64,000 nt of DNA, taken from NCBI GenBank assembly GCA_963977135.1, contig CAXBNN010000004.1, positions 62,001 to 126,000 on the forward strand, read 5' to 3'. Made by a program: the position numbers and the translations under genes. How positions within the stretch are numbered: position 1 is the first letter of the stretch; every line of letters begins with the position of its first letter. Under the pieces are notes generated by a model. That model worked only from the letters and a program-made list of their open reading frames with translations. It did no database searches and had not been told where the DNA came from. Source of the stretch: UBA2040 sp963977135 (GTDB taxonomy: Bacteria; Bacteroidota; Bacteroidia; Flavobacteriales_D; Crocinitomicaceae). Shown here piece by piece: positions 35,704 through 44,565 of the stretch.

Positions 35704-36753
35704 ATGAAATACATCTTAAGCTTAATATTTGCACTTCCATTTTTTCTACAAGCCCAAATACCTACCCCAAAAACCGAGAAAAAATGCTACGATCGAGCAT
35801 CTAAAAATACTCGTTTTGCAACATGGGAATGTGGTCAACTAGCTGGTGTGGTTGATTGTAATGAGAAATTAACCTACGATGAGAACACCAATACCATTCT
35901 TTCGCAAAATGATGGGTCCGCTTTTTCTGGAACATGTGAAACTTGTTTTTCGAATGGTTTACTAGAAAGAAGAATCACTTTTTTAGACGGGAAAGAAGAT
36001 GGTTCTGATACCACATTTTATCGCTCGGGTTGCCGAAAAGTAATTCGAAATCACATGCGTGGCGAAGAAAATGGCCAATGGTTATACTATTACGACAGCA
36101 CAGCCTCACTAGCGTGGGAAATCAACTATTTAGTAGGTGAGAAACATGGTAAAGCAATTTATTTCGGACCAAAGGGAGACACTACTTTGTGGGAGGCATA
36201 TAAAAATGGACTTTTGAATGGAACAAAACGTACCTATTATCCTGGATCAAGAATTCAATCAGAGGTTCAGTATTTGGAAGGTAAGTTAAACGGTTCTTTT
36301 AAAAAGTACTCAAGAGATAGTGTATTACTAGATCAGATTAATTTTAAAAATGGACAGAAAGACGGTATTTGTAAATACTATTATAACGATGGAACTCTGT
36401 TGAAAACTGAAAATTGGTCAAATGGAGTTGAAAATGGTGAGTTTAAAACTTTTTTCATTCAAGGTCAAGTTCAGTCCTATGAATTCTATAAAAAAGGACT
36501 AAAGGAGGGTGAGTTTGTAAATTATTACCCGAATCAGTCTATCAAACGTAGACATGTATACAAGAAAGATGAGATAATCGAAGATCATCAGTTCAACGAA
36601 CAAGGTGAAGAAACCTATAGTCTCGGAGCTCCAACGGAATCCAACAAAAAGGAAGACGACGAGCTGCCGACCGATAAGAAGAAAACGAAGACCAAGAAGG
36701 CCAAAAAACAAAAAAAGGAGAAAAAGAAAAAAGGGACAACCTTGAAGCCTTAA
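35704..36753 (+). CDS. Exported YwqK/MORN-repeat protein
   Basis: About 349 residues from the ATG at 35704, which begins a signal peptide (MKYILSLIFALPFFLQAQ). An upstream in-frame ATG at 35683 would add seven polar residues. The body has about eight YwqK/MORN-like units: F-L-x-G-K-x-D-G, Y-Y-x-D-G, NGLLNGTKRTYYPG, LEGKLNGSFKKY, NGQKDGICKYYYNDG. The C-terminal about 30 residues are nearly all Lys/Thr/Glu. Similar proteins are labelled antitoxin-like, but there is no toxin gene next to it; an envelope role is more likely. Confidence 0.75.
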   Translation: MKYILSLIFALPFFLQAQIPTPKTEKKCYDRASKNTRFATWECGQLAGVVDCNEKLTYDENTNTILSQNDGSAFSGTCETCFSNGLLERRITFLDGKEDGSDTTFYRSGCRKVIRNHMRGEENGQWLYYYDSTASLAWEINYLVGEKHGKAIYFGPKGDTTLWEAYKNGLLNGTKRTYYPGSRIQSEVQYLEGKLNGSFKKYSRDSVLLDQINFKNGQKDGICKYYYNDGTLLKTENWSNGVENGEFKTFFIQGQVQSYEFYKKGLKEGEFVNYYPNQSIKRRHVYKKDEIIEDHQFNEQGEETYSLGAPTESNKKEDDELPTDKKKTKTKKAKKQKKEKKKKGTTLKP

Positions 36754-36770
36754 CTTTTCTTTTAAATATT

Positions 36771-37475
36771 TTAAATGCGGTTCATTACTAGCGCCGTTAA
36801 TCCTAATATTGCAGCGGTTTCGGTCCTAAGTCTGTTTTGACCGAGATCAATAGTTGTGTAATTATTTTTTAGTCCTAATTCAACTTCTTCGACAGTAAAA
36901 TCTCCTTCAGGTCCAATGAGAAGTGGTCCGCTGTTATTCCAAAGTTTAATTGAAGTTTTTCCTTTGTCAGAAGCTAAATCATCATAGCAATGTGCTAATC
37001 CCCCATTGGGATTTGAGCTAATGAATTTTTCAATAGGGGTGAGCTCTATTAATTCAGGTAAATAAAAACGTTGAGATTGCTTCATGGCTGAAAGTATAAT
37101 CTTCTCCAAACGTTCCATTTTTACCACTTTACGCTCGTTGTTTTTACACTTTAAAAGAGTGATTTTATCAACTCCGATTTCAGTCGCTTTTTCCACAAAC
37201 CACTCCAAGCGGTCCATGTTTTTTGTGGGAGCAATTGCGATATGGATTTTATTCTTTTGGGGTTCTTCGTATTGAAAATCATGAATAGAAACCATACACT
37301 TTTTAGGGTGCGCTAACTTTATCGTTCCAATTGCTTTTACACCCTTTCCGTTTGATATTTGTAATTCATCACCTTCTTGCCGGCGCAGAACTTTAACCAC
37401 GTGATTTGACTCCGTTTCATTTAATTCGGCAGCAATTGTATCGCTTTGTAATTCAGTACAGTAGGCTGTGTGCAT
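36771..37475 (-). CDS. rsmE: 16S rRNA (uracil-1498-N3)-methyltransferase
   Basis: 234 residues of the SPOUT (trefoil-knot) family. LLIGPEGDFTVEEVELGLKN and the knot IDLGQNRLRTETAAILGL are the RsmE signatures; a PUA-like N-terminal domain includes the HVVKVLRRQEGDELQISNGKG block. Methylates N3 of U1498 in 16S rRNA using SAM. Its start touches the stop of holA (37475), so they form one unit. Confidence 0.93.
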   Translation of the reverse strand: MHTAYCTELQSDTIAAELNETESNHVVKVLRRQEGDELQISNGKGVKAIGTIKLAHPKKCMVSIHDFQYEEPQKNKIHIAIAPTKNMDRLEWFVEKATEIGVDKITLLKCKNNERKVVKMERLEKIILSAMKQSQRFYLPELIELTPIEKFISSNPNGGLAHCYDDLASDKGKTSIKLWNNSGPLLIGPEGDFTVEEVELGLKNNYTTIDLGQNRLRTETAAILGLTALVMNRI

Positions 37476-38479
37476 TAATGCATAAGTTTAAATATTAATT
37501 CCCGCATCAATTCACCTTCTGTAAAAGTAGAGTTGCCAACACCTTTGCTTTTTAAATCGTATTCATGAAGTGTGGCAATGTTTGCGCTAATCTTCCGTGG
37601 CGGATAAATTTTAAGGTATTGTTTGTTCAGTTTTAAGGTGTACGGATGCATACCCAATTTACGCGCCATTTCATCATCAGGAACTCCATTCATGAAATGC
37701 ATTCGCATCAATTTCGCGTAAAGATTGAATAGGTTCGAAATCACCATAACCAGCGGTCCACTTTTAGGCTGATGTTCGAAATGATTCACTATTTGAAAAG
37801 CTTTGGGTACATCACGAATGGCAACAGCGTTGGTCAATTCAAAAACATTGAAATCCTTAGAAATTCCAATGTTTTCTTCAATATGAACATCGTTAATGGT
37901 ACTTCCTTTTTCGACAAGAATTGCCAATTTATCTAGTTCACCTTGAACTTTAGATAAGTCATTTCCAAGGAATTCGGCTAAAAGGATAGCGGCTTTTTGA
38001 GATAAAGTGTATCCCATATTTTTTGCCATTCCTATGATATAGTCAGCTAATTTGTAATCCTTAACTTTTTCAGCTTTGAAAACCAATCCATTTTTTGCAA
38101 TGGTTTTCGACGCTGAGCTTCGAGCATCCAATGTTTTGTATTTGTGACAAATAACAAAAACCGTCTGTGGATTTGGATTCTGAAAATAGTGAAGTAGTTC
38201 GTCAAATTTCCCGAAAGATTGAGCTTCTCGCATAATTACGACTCGTCGCTCAGCCATGGTTGGATAAGCTTTTGCTTCGGCAATGATTTGCGCTGCATCT
38301 GCATCTTTTCCATAAACTACTGTGAGATTGAAGTCTCGCTCATGCTCTTCTAAAGCATTTTCTAAAATGGCATCCGCAATCAAGTCGATGAAATAAGCTT
38401 CTTCACCGTGTAAGAGATAAATCTGTTCAAATTTCTTCTCCTTTACTTGTTTAATAATTTGCGTATAATCTAGCGCCAT
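37475..38479 (-). CDS. holA: DNA polymerase III subunit delta
   Basis: 334 residues. IYLLHGEEAYFIDLIADAIL, the TMAERRVVIMREAQSFGKFDELLHY segment, AAILLAEFLGNDLSKVQGELDKLA and the C-terminal LMRELIFKL match HolA. This clamp-loader subunit opens the beta clamp and hands it to the polymerase. Abuts rsmE and lies 3 bp downstream of pepT. Confidence 0.9.
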   Translation of the reverse strand: MALDYTQIIKQVKEKKFEQIYLLHGEEAYFIDLIADAILENALEEHERDFNLTVVYGKDADAAQIIAEAKAYPTMAERRVVIMREAQSFGKFDELLHYFQNPNPQTVFVICHKYKTLDARSSASKTIAKNGLVFKAEKVKDYKLADYIIGMAKNMGYTLSQKAAILLAEFLGNDLSKVQGELDKLAILVEKGSTINDVHIEENIGISKDFNVFELTNAVAIRDVPKAFQIVNHFEHQPKSGPLVMVISNLFNLYAKLMRMHFMNGVPDDEMARKLGMHPYTLKLNKQYLKIYPPRKISANIATLHEYDLKSKGVGNSTFTEGELMRELIFKLMH

Positions 38480-38482
38480 GCT

Positions 38483-39727
38483 TTATTTTTTGTGGTTCGA
38501 CCAAATTTCGGTCAACGCAACTATTGTATTTACAGCTTTTTGCATGTCTTGAACACTAACATATTCATGACGAGAATGTATTGCCATTTCTCCCGTAAAG
38601 ATATTGGGACAAGGCAAGCCCATAAAGGAAAGTCGAGACCCATCAGTTCCTCCACGTATCAAATCCAATTTTGGGTTTAAACCAACTTTTTCCATTGCTT
38701 GCATGGCATAATCCGTTACAAACGGAACAGTATCCAATACTTCGCGCATGTTTCTGTACTGTTCTTTAATAGTGAAGGTAGTATGCAATTCAGGATAATT
38801 AGCAAGTACTCCGTCTAAAATTGCTTTTAAACGGGTTTCATGCAGTTCTAATAAATCTGTTTTATGGTCTCGAATAATAAAACTCACCGTTGCTGACTCC
38901 AAAGTTCCATTTATTGAAGTTGGGTGGACAAATCCTTGTCGTTTTTCAGTCGTTTCTGGTGACCAAACATCTTTCGGTAAAGCGGCAACGAATTCACTTG
39001 CTACTTTTATCGCATTGACCATCTTTCCTTTGGCATAGCCTGGGTGAGTACTAATTCCAGTTATTTCAACCGTAACAGCATCTGCTGAAAAGGATTCGTT
39101 TTCAATAGAACCTAGAGGTCCACCGTCCATGGTATAACCAAAATCAGCGTTCAATTTTTTCATATCCAAGAAATCTACACCTCGACCAATTTCTTCATCA
39201 GGGGTAAATAAAATACGAATTTTCCCATGCGGAATCTGTGGATTATTCATCATTTGATAGGCGTAATCCATAATAATAGCCACTCCAGCCTTATCATCAG
39301 CTCCCAAAAGTGTGTGACCAGATGCAGTAATTAAATCATCTCCAATTTTTTCTTTCAAATAGGGGTGACGCTCAGTTGTAATAACTTGCGTTGTATCATC
39401 TGGAAGTGTAATTGGCATTCCGTCATATTTGTGATGAACAATAGGTTTTACATTTTTTCCAGTTACGTCCGGTGCTGTGTCCATGTGCGAACAAAAGCAG
39501 ATTGTCGGAACTTCATAGTCCAAGTTTGAAGAAATTGTACCAAAAACATAACCATGTTCGTCCATTACGGCATCTGAAATACCCATTTCAAGTAATTCTT
39601 TTACTAAAACTTGACCCAAATCCTTCTGAATCAAAGAAGAAGGGAAAGTTGGTGATCCTGGAATTGCAGTTGTGTCAATTTGTACGTAACGAATAAAACG
39701 TTCTTCAACGGTGTATGGGAAATTCAT
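38483..39727 (-). CDS. pepT: Peptidase T (tripeptide aminopeptidase)
   Basis: About 414 residues, M20 metallopeptidase. Zinc and catalytic motifs are visible: FCSHMDTAPD, LGADDKAGVA, FTPDEEIGRGV, TMDGGPLGSIE and a late SRHEYVS His. The start at 39727 (MNFPYTVEERFIRYVQIDT) matches the family; a longer frame from 39757 adds ten residues with no support. Removes N-terminal residues from tripeptides in the cytoplasm. Confidence 0.93.
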   Translation of the reverse strand: MNFPYTVEERFIRYVQIDTTAIPGSPTFPSSLIQKDLGQVLVKELLEMGISDAVMDEHGYVFGTISSNLDYEVPTICFCSHMDTAPDVTGKNVKPIVHHKYDGMPITLPDDTTQVITTERHPYLKEKIGDDLITASGHTLLGADDKAGVAIIMDYAYQMMNNPQIPHGKIRILFTPDEEIGRGVDFLDMKKLNADFGYTMDGGPLGSIENESFSADAVTVEITGISTHPGYAKGKMVNAIKVASEFVAALPKDVWSPETTEKRQGFVHPTSINGTLESATVSFIIRDHKTDLLELHETRLKAILDGVLANYPELHTTFTIKEQYRNMREVLDTVPFVTDYAMQAMEKVGLNPKLDLIRGGTDGSRLSFMGLPCPNIFTGEMAIHSRHEYVSVQDMQKAVNTIVALTEIWSNHKK

Positions 39728-39844
39728 GTGTTTTTTGATTTTTATCAAAGATAACAAGGAATTGATAATTCACAATTGTATAATTGTTAATTACGAATGG
39801 GTAATTGATATTTAGAAATTGAATTTACTAATTCAAGCTATTTT

Positions 39845-39967
39845 TCAATTCTCCATTTGGTCTTTGGAATCTTTCTTTTTCTTTCCTTGAATTTCCAATT
39901 TCCAAATGAAATAACCAAAGCCCACAATGAAATGAAGCAGGACAATGGCCATAATTATATATGCCAT
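39845..39967 (-). CDS. Small membrane protein, 40 residues
   Basis: The ATG lies one base after the stop of the kelch-like gene. It encodes 40 residues: one hydrophobic helix (MAYIIMAIVLLHFIVGFGYF...) then a strongly charged tail (K-K-K-K-D-S-K-D-Q), ending with TGA at 39845-39847. The form is that of a single-pass inner-membrane peptide with positive-inside topology. No family recognised. Spacing and composition support expression with the upstream gene. Confidence 0.6.
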   Translation of the reverse strand: MAYIIMAIVLLHFIVGFGYFIWKLEIQGKKKKDSKDQMEN

Positions 39968-39968
39968 T

Positions 39969-41588
39969 TTATTCCTTTATTATAATTTTCTGTACAGCGG
40001 TTTCATATTCAGTTTCAACTTTCAACAAATAGCTACCGATATAACGTAATTTTCGACTCTTTTCTTCGAATAAATGTTCGCCCGCCCGAAGATTTTTAAA
40101 AGTTTCATCGCTTACTATTTTCCCATCAACAGACAGTAGGGTGATTTTTACATCAGAGGCTCTTTTAAGATTGTATTTCACCGAAAAAACGCCGTCATTA
40201 GGATTGGGGAAAACAACTAATTTCAAACTACCAGTGCTATGTACATTTAATTCATCAATCGCTAAAGGATTTTTTAAAAGGTAAACTTTAAATATTTGAC
40301 TACTAGCAATACTTTGAGCACCGGTATTCGTAAAAAATATATTAAGAGCGGTGCTACTAATTCCTCCGTATATATAGCCTAAAAGTGCAGAGTCAGCTGT
40401 GAGGTCATCGAGTTTAATGACGTCATTGCTATATCTTGAAAGGTTTTCATTTGGAATGAATTCAGATCCAGCACCTAAAAGCGAAGGCATCTCTATCGGT
40501 AATTTATATTCCGTCATAATTCCGTTTGGATCTCTAGTTACTCGGGCAATTGTTTTCACAAATGGAACATCATTGTCCTGAACAAGAGTGCCATTGTTGT
40601 CATAGTACTGGGCTATTCCTCCAAAGAAAACATTGTGCATTTCGTTCTGTGTAGCAGAATACAAAGGGATATTTGCGCAGTGGTAGTGATTGTAATATTG
40701 CGAAAAACTGTTGTTGACTTGATAATTTGTACTGTCAATATTTACACAATTTAAAAAAGGCAGATTTACGGTCGGTTGGAAAACACCTGAATATGCCGTT
40801 AATCCTTCTTGACCATTTGGCAATATTTGCGGAGCAACATTGTAATCTCTTCGGTGTAAATTAGCAGCATCTGTCCAAGACGCTAAATGATTTACTGTTA
40901 GTGTCGTTCCATTATCTATAATTTTAAATCGACGGATTTGCTCGGTGTACTCTTGAATGAATCCTGGACCACTTGTCGGCCCCATAGGATTGTATCGCCC
41001 AATAAACTTTTGACCTCCCACTAAATAATACGTATTATAGATTTTATCTAAATGTCCACCTGTAACTTGAAATTGCGGATCTGTTATTTGTCTGAAAAAA
41101 CTTGCAAAAGGAGTATTCCCAATAATGGCAGTAATCGTTGCTGGAACATCTATTGCTGTTAGATTTGCAAAAGTTGTATGATCATTTGCAATTGTACTAT
41201 AGCCATAACCTCCAGTCAAATAGAGGTAGTTTCCAGCTTGCTGAAATTGCATATTCGTCGATTTCATTTGTTCCTGCAAGGAAGTTGATAATGAAGTAAG
41301 AGGAGCAGACCATTTTTCTTTAGTAACAGGATCGACAACAATTAACTGAGAGTTGTGTCCAGCAATGTCGAATGCGGCAAAGGGTTGTCTCTGATGAAGA
41401 CCATCTAATCTTCCGCCTATGATAAGCCATTTGCCATTGTGTTGTCCAAAGGCAAAAGCTTGCAAGCCTCCTAAGTTTGGAATATTTATCTCTTCCATAG
41501 AAATGGAGAAAGGAGAATTTTGGGATTTTACAGTGTTACTATAACAAAACAATACAACTGCTATGCTTATGCTGAATATCGTGCGCAT
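39969..41588 (-). CDS. T9SS-secreted kelch-like beta-propeller protein
   Basis: 539 residues with a signal peptide (about 1-22, ending CYSNTVKSQ). Kelch-type blades are suggested by GKWLIIGGRLDGLHQR, NYLYLTGGYGYST, NTYYLVGGQKF and the later VFFGGIAQYYD and YIYGGIS. The C-terminal about 75 residues form a T9SS sorting domain (LVVFPNPNDGVFSVKYNL ... YIGSYLLKVETEYE...IIIKE). Likely exported to the surface or medium; ligand unknown. A tiny membrane-protein gene follows after 1 bp. Confidence 0.85.
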   Translation of the reverse strand: MRTIFSISIAVVLFCYSNTVKSQNSPFSISMEEINIPNLGGLQAFAFGQHNGKWLIIGGRLDGLHQRQPFAAFDIAGHNSQLIVVDPVTKEKWSAPLTSLSTSLQEQMKSTNMQFQQAGNYLYLTGGYGYSTIANDHTTFANLTAIDVPATITAIIGNTPFASFFRQITDPQFQVTGGHLDKIYNTYYLVGGQKFIGRYNPMGPTSGPGFIQEYTEQIRRFKIIDNGTTLTVNHLASWTDAANLHRRDYNVAPQILPNGQEGLTAYSGVFQPTVNLPFLNCVNIDSTNYQVNNSFSQYYNHYHCANIPLYSATQNEMHNVFFGGIAQYYDNNGTLVQDNDVPFVKTIARVTRDPNGIMTEYKLPIEMPSLLGAGSEFIPNENLSRYSNDVIKLDDLTADSALLGYIYGGISSTALNIFFTNTGAQSIASSQIFKVYLLKNPLAIDELNVHSTGSLKLVVFPNPNDGVFSVKYNLKRASDVKITLLSVDGKIVSDETFKNLRAGEHLFEEKSRKLRYIGSYLLKVETEYETAVQKIIIKE

Positions 41589-41728
41589 TTATAGGATTTA
41601 TTAATTCACGATAAATTTAGCAAGAGATAGGTGATTGCTTTGTTGCAATTGTTACATAAAACAGAATATTGAAGTTATTTGAATTCGTTCTATATAACAC
41701 TATATGAAACTAATAGGTAAACTGTCAG
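41589..41728. other. Short intergenic stretch
   Basis: 140 bp upstream of the kelch-like gene and downstream of a small membrane-protein gene. AT-rich, no gene. It should carry the promoter of the minus-strand gene starting at 41588. Confidence 0.4.
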
Positions 41729-41905
41729 TTATCTTTTGCTATTCTTTTTTTTAACACGACTTTTAAATAGCATAGTCGCTGAAACTGCAAATAACCCAAA
41801 AGAATAGAGTAGGCCGTTCTCCAAACCTGATTCTAAGTATACACCTAGACACATGCCTCCTAAAATAAGACTTGTCGAGACTATCAGGATTTCAACTAAT
41901 TTCAT
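41729..41905 (-). CDS. Small two-helix membrane protein, 58 residues
   Basis: A 58-residue frame from the ATG at 41905 to TAA at 41729-41731. It has two hydrophobic segments (VEILIVSTSLILGGMCLGVY and LLYSFGLFAVSATMLF), joined by a short polar turn, and a basic tail (KSRVKKKNSKR). The arrangement is that of a small inner-membrane protein. It stands alone in a 600-bp gap between the kelch-like gene and ndk. No family recognised; strong residue pattern but no independent proof of expression. Confidence 0.55.
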   Translation of the reverse strand: MKLVEILIVSTSLILGGMCLGVYLESGLENGLLYSFGLFAVSATMLFKSRVKKKNSKR

Positions 41906-42141
41906 TTTTATTATAATACGTCTAAAATTTAGCGCAAATAGCAGGTCGCATAATTAGTCGTGAATGAATCTAGTTAGAGAAGGTCAAAAGGCGGATATAA
42001 TTTGTTTTTGGCTAGGCAAATATATGATTAATTAGATATCTACCCAGGTAATGTTAATATTTTACTAATACTAACTTCTTAGCCTTTGCAAATGACAAGA
42101 CTCCTAGTTGCTCGTGTTTAAAAAAAATTGTTGAGCATAAA
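41906..42141. other. Intergenic region upstream of the small membrane protein
   Basis: About 235 bp without a recognisable gene; contains the likely promoter region of the minus-strand 58-residue gene and ends at the ndk terminator. Confidence 0.4.
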
Positions 42142-42173
42142 AAAAGTCCTGAAATAAATAATTCAGGACTTTT
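42142..42173 (-). terminator. Intrinsic terminator of ndk
   Basis: AAAAGTCCTGAA and its complement TTCAGGACTTTT enclose an A/T loop. Read on the minus strand it is followed by a T-run. It begins about 20 bp after the ndk stop. Confidence 0.88.
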
Positions 42174-42192
42174 AAATAATAGTTATACTTCT

Positions 42193-42612
42193 TTAGAAAA
42201 TCTCAGAAGCAGAGAAGTGAAATTCTCCTTCAATTTTTGCATTTTCGTCAGAATCTGAACCGTGAACGGCGTTTCTTCCTTTGTTTTCAGCGTATGCTTT
42301 ACGGATCGTTCCGTCAGCTGCTTCTGCTGGATCAGTTGCACCTATTAATGTGCGGAAATCTGCAACTGCATTGTCTTTTTCTAAAATGGCAGCAACGATT
42401 GGTCCGCTTGTCATGTATTCTACTAATTCTCCATAGAAAGGACGTTCAGCGTGAACTTCGTAGAATTTTTGAGCTTGCTCAGTTGATAAACGCGTATATT
42501 TCATCGCTTTAATAGTGAAACCTGCACCGATAATCATATCGATAACTTTACCCATGTGACCGTTTTCGATCGCATCTGGTTTCAACATTGTAAATGTTCT
42601 ATTTGTTGCCAT
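42193..42612 (-). CDS. ndk: Nucleoside diphosphate kinase
   Basis: 139 residues, full length. TFTMLKPDAIENGHMGKV at the start and the active-site His in GRNAVHGSDSDENA (about residue 115) are diagnostic. It transfers the terminal phosphate of ATP to other nucleoside diphosphates by way of phospho-His. Single-gene unit with its own terminator. Confidence 0.96.
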   Translation of the reverse strand: MATNRTFTMLKPDAIENGHMGKVIDMIIGAGFTIKAMKYTRLSTEQAQKFYEVHAERPFYGELVEYMTSGPIVAAILEKDNAVADFRTLIGATDPAEAADGTIRKAYAENKGRNAVHGSDSDENAKIEGEFHFSASEIF

Positions 42613-42765
42613 TCTTTTGTGCTTGTTTAATTTGGGTGCAAAAGTAGTGTTTTTTTGTTAATCTACCTTTTCAACATTTAGTTTAATTCATATTATCTGT
42701 CGTTAATAATGGGTCGATAACAAATCTTAACAAACCTAAGTTAAATGATGGCTCTAAATAAAATG

Positions 42766-42779
42766 TTAGATAAGTCTAA
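42766..42779. promoter_or_regulatory. Candidate metal-repressor operator for the metal ABC operon
   Basis: TTAGATAAGTCTAA is an inverted repeat (TTAGA-N4-TCTAA). It ends 6 bp before the -7 box and would overlap RNA polymerase. The nearby permease carries a DtxR/MntR-like domain, and DtxR-type operators are palindromic with TTAG/CTAA arms. Binding is inferred from position only. Confidence 0.45.
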
Positions 42780-42785
42780 TAATTG

Positions 42786-42793
42786 TATCTTTG
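42786..42793 (+). promoter_or_regulatory. -7 promoter box of the metal ABC-transporter operon
   Basis: TATCTTTG is an exact TAnnTTTG match. Its place implies transcription from about 42798, which excludes a start codon at 42783. Confidence 0.6.
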
Positions 42794-42821
42794 TTCCTTA
42801 TGTCAATTAAAACCTATTGAA

Positions 42822-43769
42822 TTGAGAGCAAATTATTTTGATGTAAGGTTTGTAAAAAGCACAATAACAATACTGTTATTGATCACTTTAGTTTCTCTTG
42901 TCAATTCCTGTAAATTCAAGCCAAAAGAATGGCAGGAGCGCTACAAAGTTGTTGCAACAACGGGTATGATCGGTGATGCTTTGGAGAATATTTTACCGGC
43001 TCAATTTTCAATACACACCTTAATGGGTATTGGAGTAGATCCTCATCAATACGAAGCTAAACCGAAAGATATTGATGAATTAGCGCTAGCTGAAACTATA
43101 GTCTATAATGGACTTCACTTGGAAGGTAAGATGGTCGGATTATTTCAAAAACTGGAAAGGGAAAAGAAAGTACTTGCCATTTCAGATGGTTTGGAGGAAG
43201 ATAGATTAATAAACACAAACTCCTTCGTTCACGACCCTCATATTTGGCTCGATCCATTTCTGTGGGCAGATGGCATAGACGAACTCGGAAAACAATTGGC
43301 AAAGGAATATCCTGAATTTGAAAATGAAATTGAAATCAATACACGAAATTATACGGCTAAAATCAGAAAGGTAGGCGAGTGGATGAAAAGTGAAATTGAT
43401 AAAATCCCTTTTAAACAAAGGGTTCTAATTACTTCACATGATGCTTTTCATTATTTCGGAAAGTCGTTTAAAGTTAAAGTGGATGCTTTGCAAGGAATTT
43501 CAACAGTTTCGGAACCAGGAATACGAACGGTTAGCAGTTTAATGGACATGATAATTGCTGACAATATCCCAGCAGTTTTCATTGAAAGTAGTGTAGCAAA
43601 GAAATCAATTCAAGCACTTAAAGAAGCTTGTGAAAGAAAGGGGTACATTCTAAAAGAAGGTGGAATGCTCTTTTCGGACGCGATGGGTGACAAAAAACAA
43701 AATGCAGAAACCTATTTAAAAATGCTTCAAAGAAATACGGAAACCTTGGTCGGTGGATTAACGAATTAG
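42822..43769 (+). CDS. Metal ABC transporter substrate-binding lipoprotein (TroA/ZnuA family)
   Basis: About 315 residues if TTG at 42822 is the start; no in-frame ATG precedes the signal peptide, and the frame open from 42783 contains the promoter box. The segment TILLLITLVSLVNSCKFK is a lipoprotein signal with lipobox Cys. Cluster A-1 binding features follow: GVDPHQYEAKPKDI, VHDPHIWLDP, LITSHDAFHYFG and a late Asp in LFSDAMG. It should capture Mn, Zn or Fe and deliver it to the two permeases encoded downstream. Start codon uncertain. Confidence 0.85.
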   Translation: MRANYFDVRFVKSTITILLLITLVSLVNSCKFKPKEWQERYKVVATTGMIGDALENILPAQFSIHTLMGIGVDPHQYEAKPKDIDELALAETIVYNGLHLEGKMVGLFQKLEREKKVLAISDGLEEDRLINTNSFVHDPHIWLDPFLWADGIDELGKQLAKEYPEFENEIEINTRNYTAKIRKVGEWMKSEIDKIPFKQRVLITSHDAFHYFGKSFKVKVDALQGISTVSEPGIRTVSSLMDMIIADNIPAVFIESSVAKKSIQALKEACERKGYILKEGGMLFSDAMGDKKQNAETYLKMLQRNTETLVGGLTN

Positions 43770-43776
43770 AGATAAA

Positions 43777-44562
43777 ATGAATAGTATAGAAGTTCATAAT
43801 TTAACAGTCGCTTATCAGCAATTACCAGTACTTTGGGATGTTGACTTTGAATTGCCTGAAGGACAAATTATCGGCATTGTCGGTCCTAACGGTTCAGGAA
43901 AATCAACATTATTGAAAGCTATAATGGATTTAGTTCCATTGTCCAGTGGATACGTGAAAATTTTGGATAAATCACTTGATCAAATGCGAAAACATATCGC
44001 TTATGTTCCGCAAAGAGAAACTGTTGACTGGAATTTCCCTGCCTCCGTAAAAGATGTAGTTCGCATGGGGCGCTATCAACCTGGACGCTTATTCAAGAAA
44101 TTGTCAACTCTAGACAATCAATTGGTAGATGAAGCTATTGAAAAAGTGAAACTCACACCTTTCGCCAATCGTCAAATTGGACAACTTTCCGGAGGACAGC
44201 AACAACGAGTGTTTATCGCAAGAGCGATAGCACAAGGTGCCGAAGTTTATTTAATGGATGAACCTTTCGTTGGTGTAGATGTTGCAACTGAAAAAGCAAT
44301 AATGGATTTATTGCAGTCCATGCGCGACGAGGGAAAAACGATTATTGTGGTTCATCACGATTTGCAAGCGGTAACGGCTAATTTTGACTATTTGGTCTTA
44401 TTGAATACTCGTTTAGTCGCTCACGGACCGATTGCCGAAGTTTTAACTTCTGAAAATTTGCAATCAACTTATGGTGGGCAATTGAATTTGTTCGCCCAAC
44501 TACAGCAAATCATCCAAGAGAAAGATTTCCCTATTCGTGAAAAAGGTTTTGAAGACAAATAA
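43777..44562 (+). CDS. Metal ABC transporter ATP-binding protein
   Basis: 261 residues. Walker A GIVGPNGSGKSTLLKAI (about residue 37), signature QLSGGQQQRVFIARAI, Walker B VYLMDEPFVGVD and the H-loop VVHHDLQAV are complete. The CVPQRETVDWNFP-type Q-loop region (VPQRETVDW) is typical of the Mn/Zn subgroup. It energises the two adjacent permeases. Starts 7 bp after the binding-protein gene. Confidence 0.94.
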   Translation: MNSIEVHNLTVAYQQLPVLWDVDFELPEGQIIGIVGPNGSGKSTLLKAIMDLVPLSSGYVKILDKSLDQMRKHIAYVPQRETVDWNFPASVKDVVRMGRYQPGRLFKKLSTLDNQLVDEAIEKVKLTPFANRQIGQLSGGQQQRVFIARAIAQGAEVYLMDEPFVGVDVATEKAIMDLLQSMRDEGKTIIVVHHDLQAVTANFDYLVLLNTRLVAHGPIAEVLTSENLQSTYGGQLNLFAQLQQIIQEKDFPIREKGFEDK

Positions 44563-44565
44563 AGT

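Noticed and set aside
42783..42821. TTG start at 42783 for the metal-binding lipoprotein.
   Set aside because: This stretch contains the exact -7 box TATCTTTG at 42786-42793, and adding it would place polar residues before the signal peptide.
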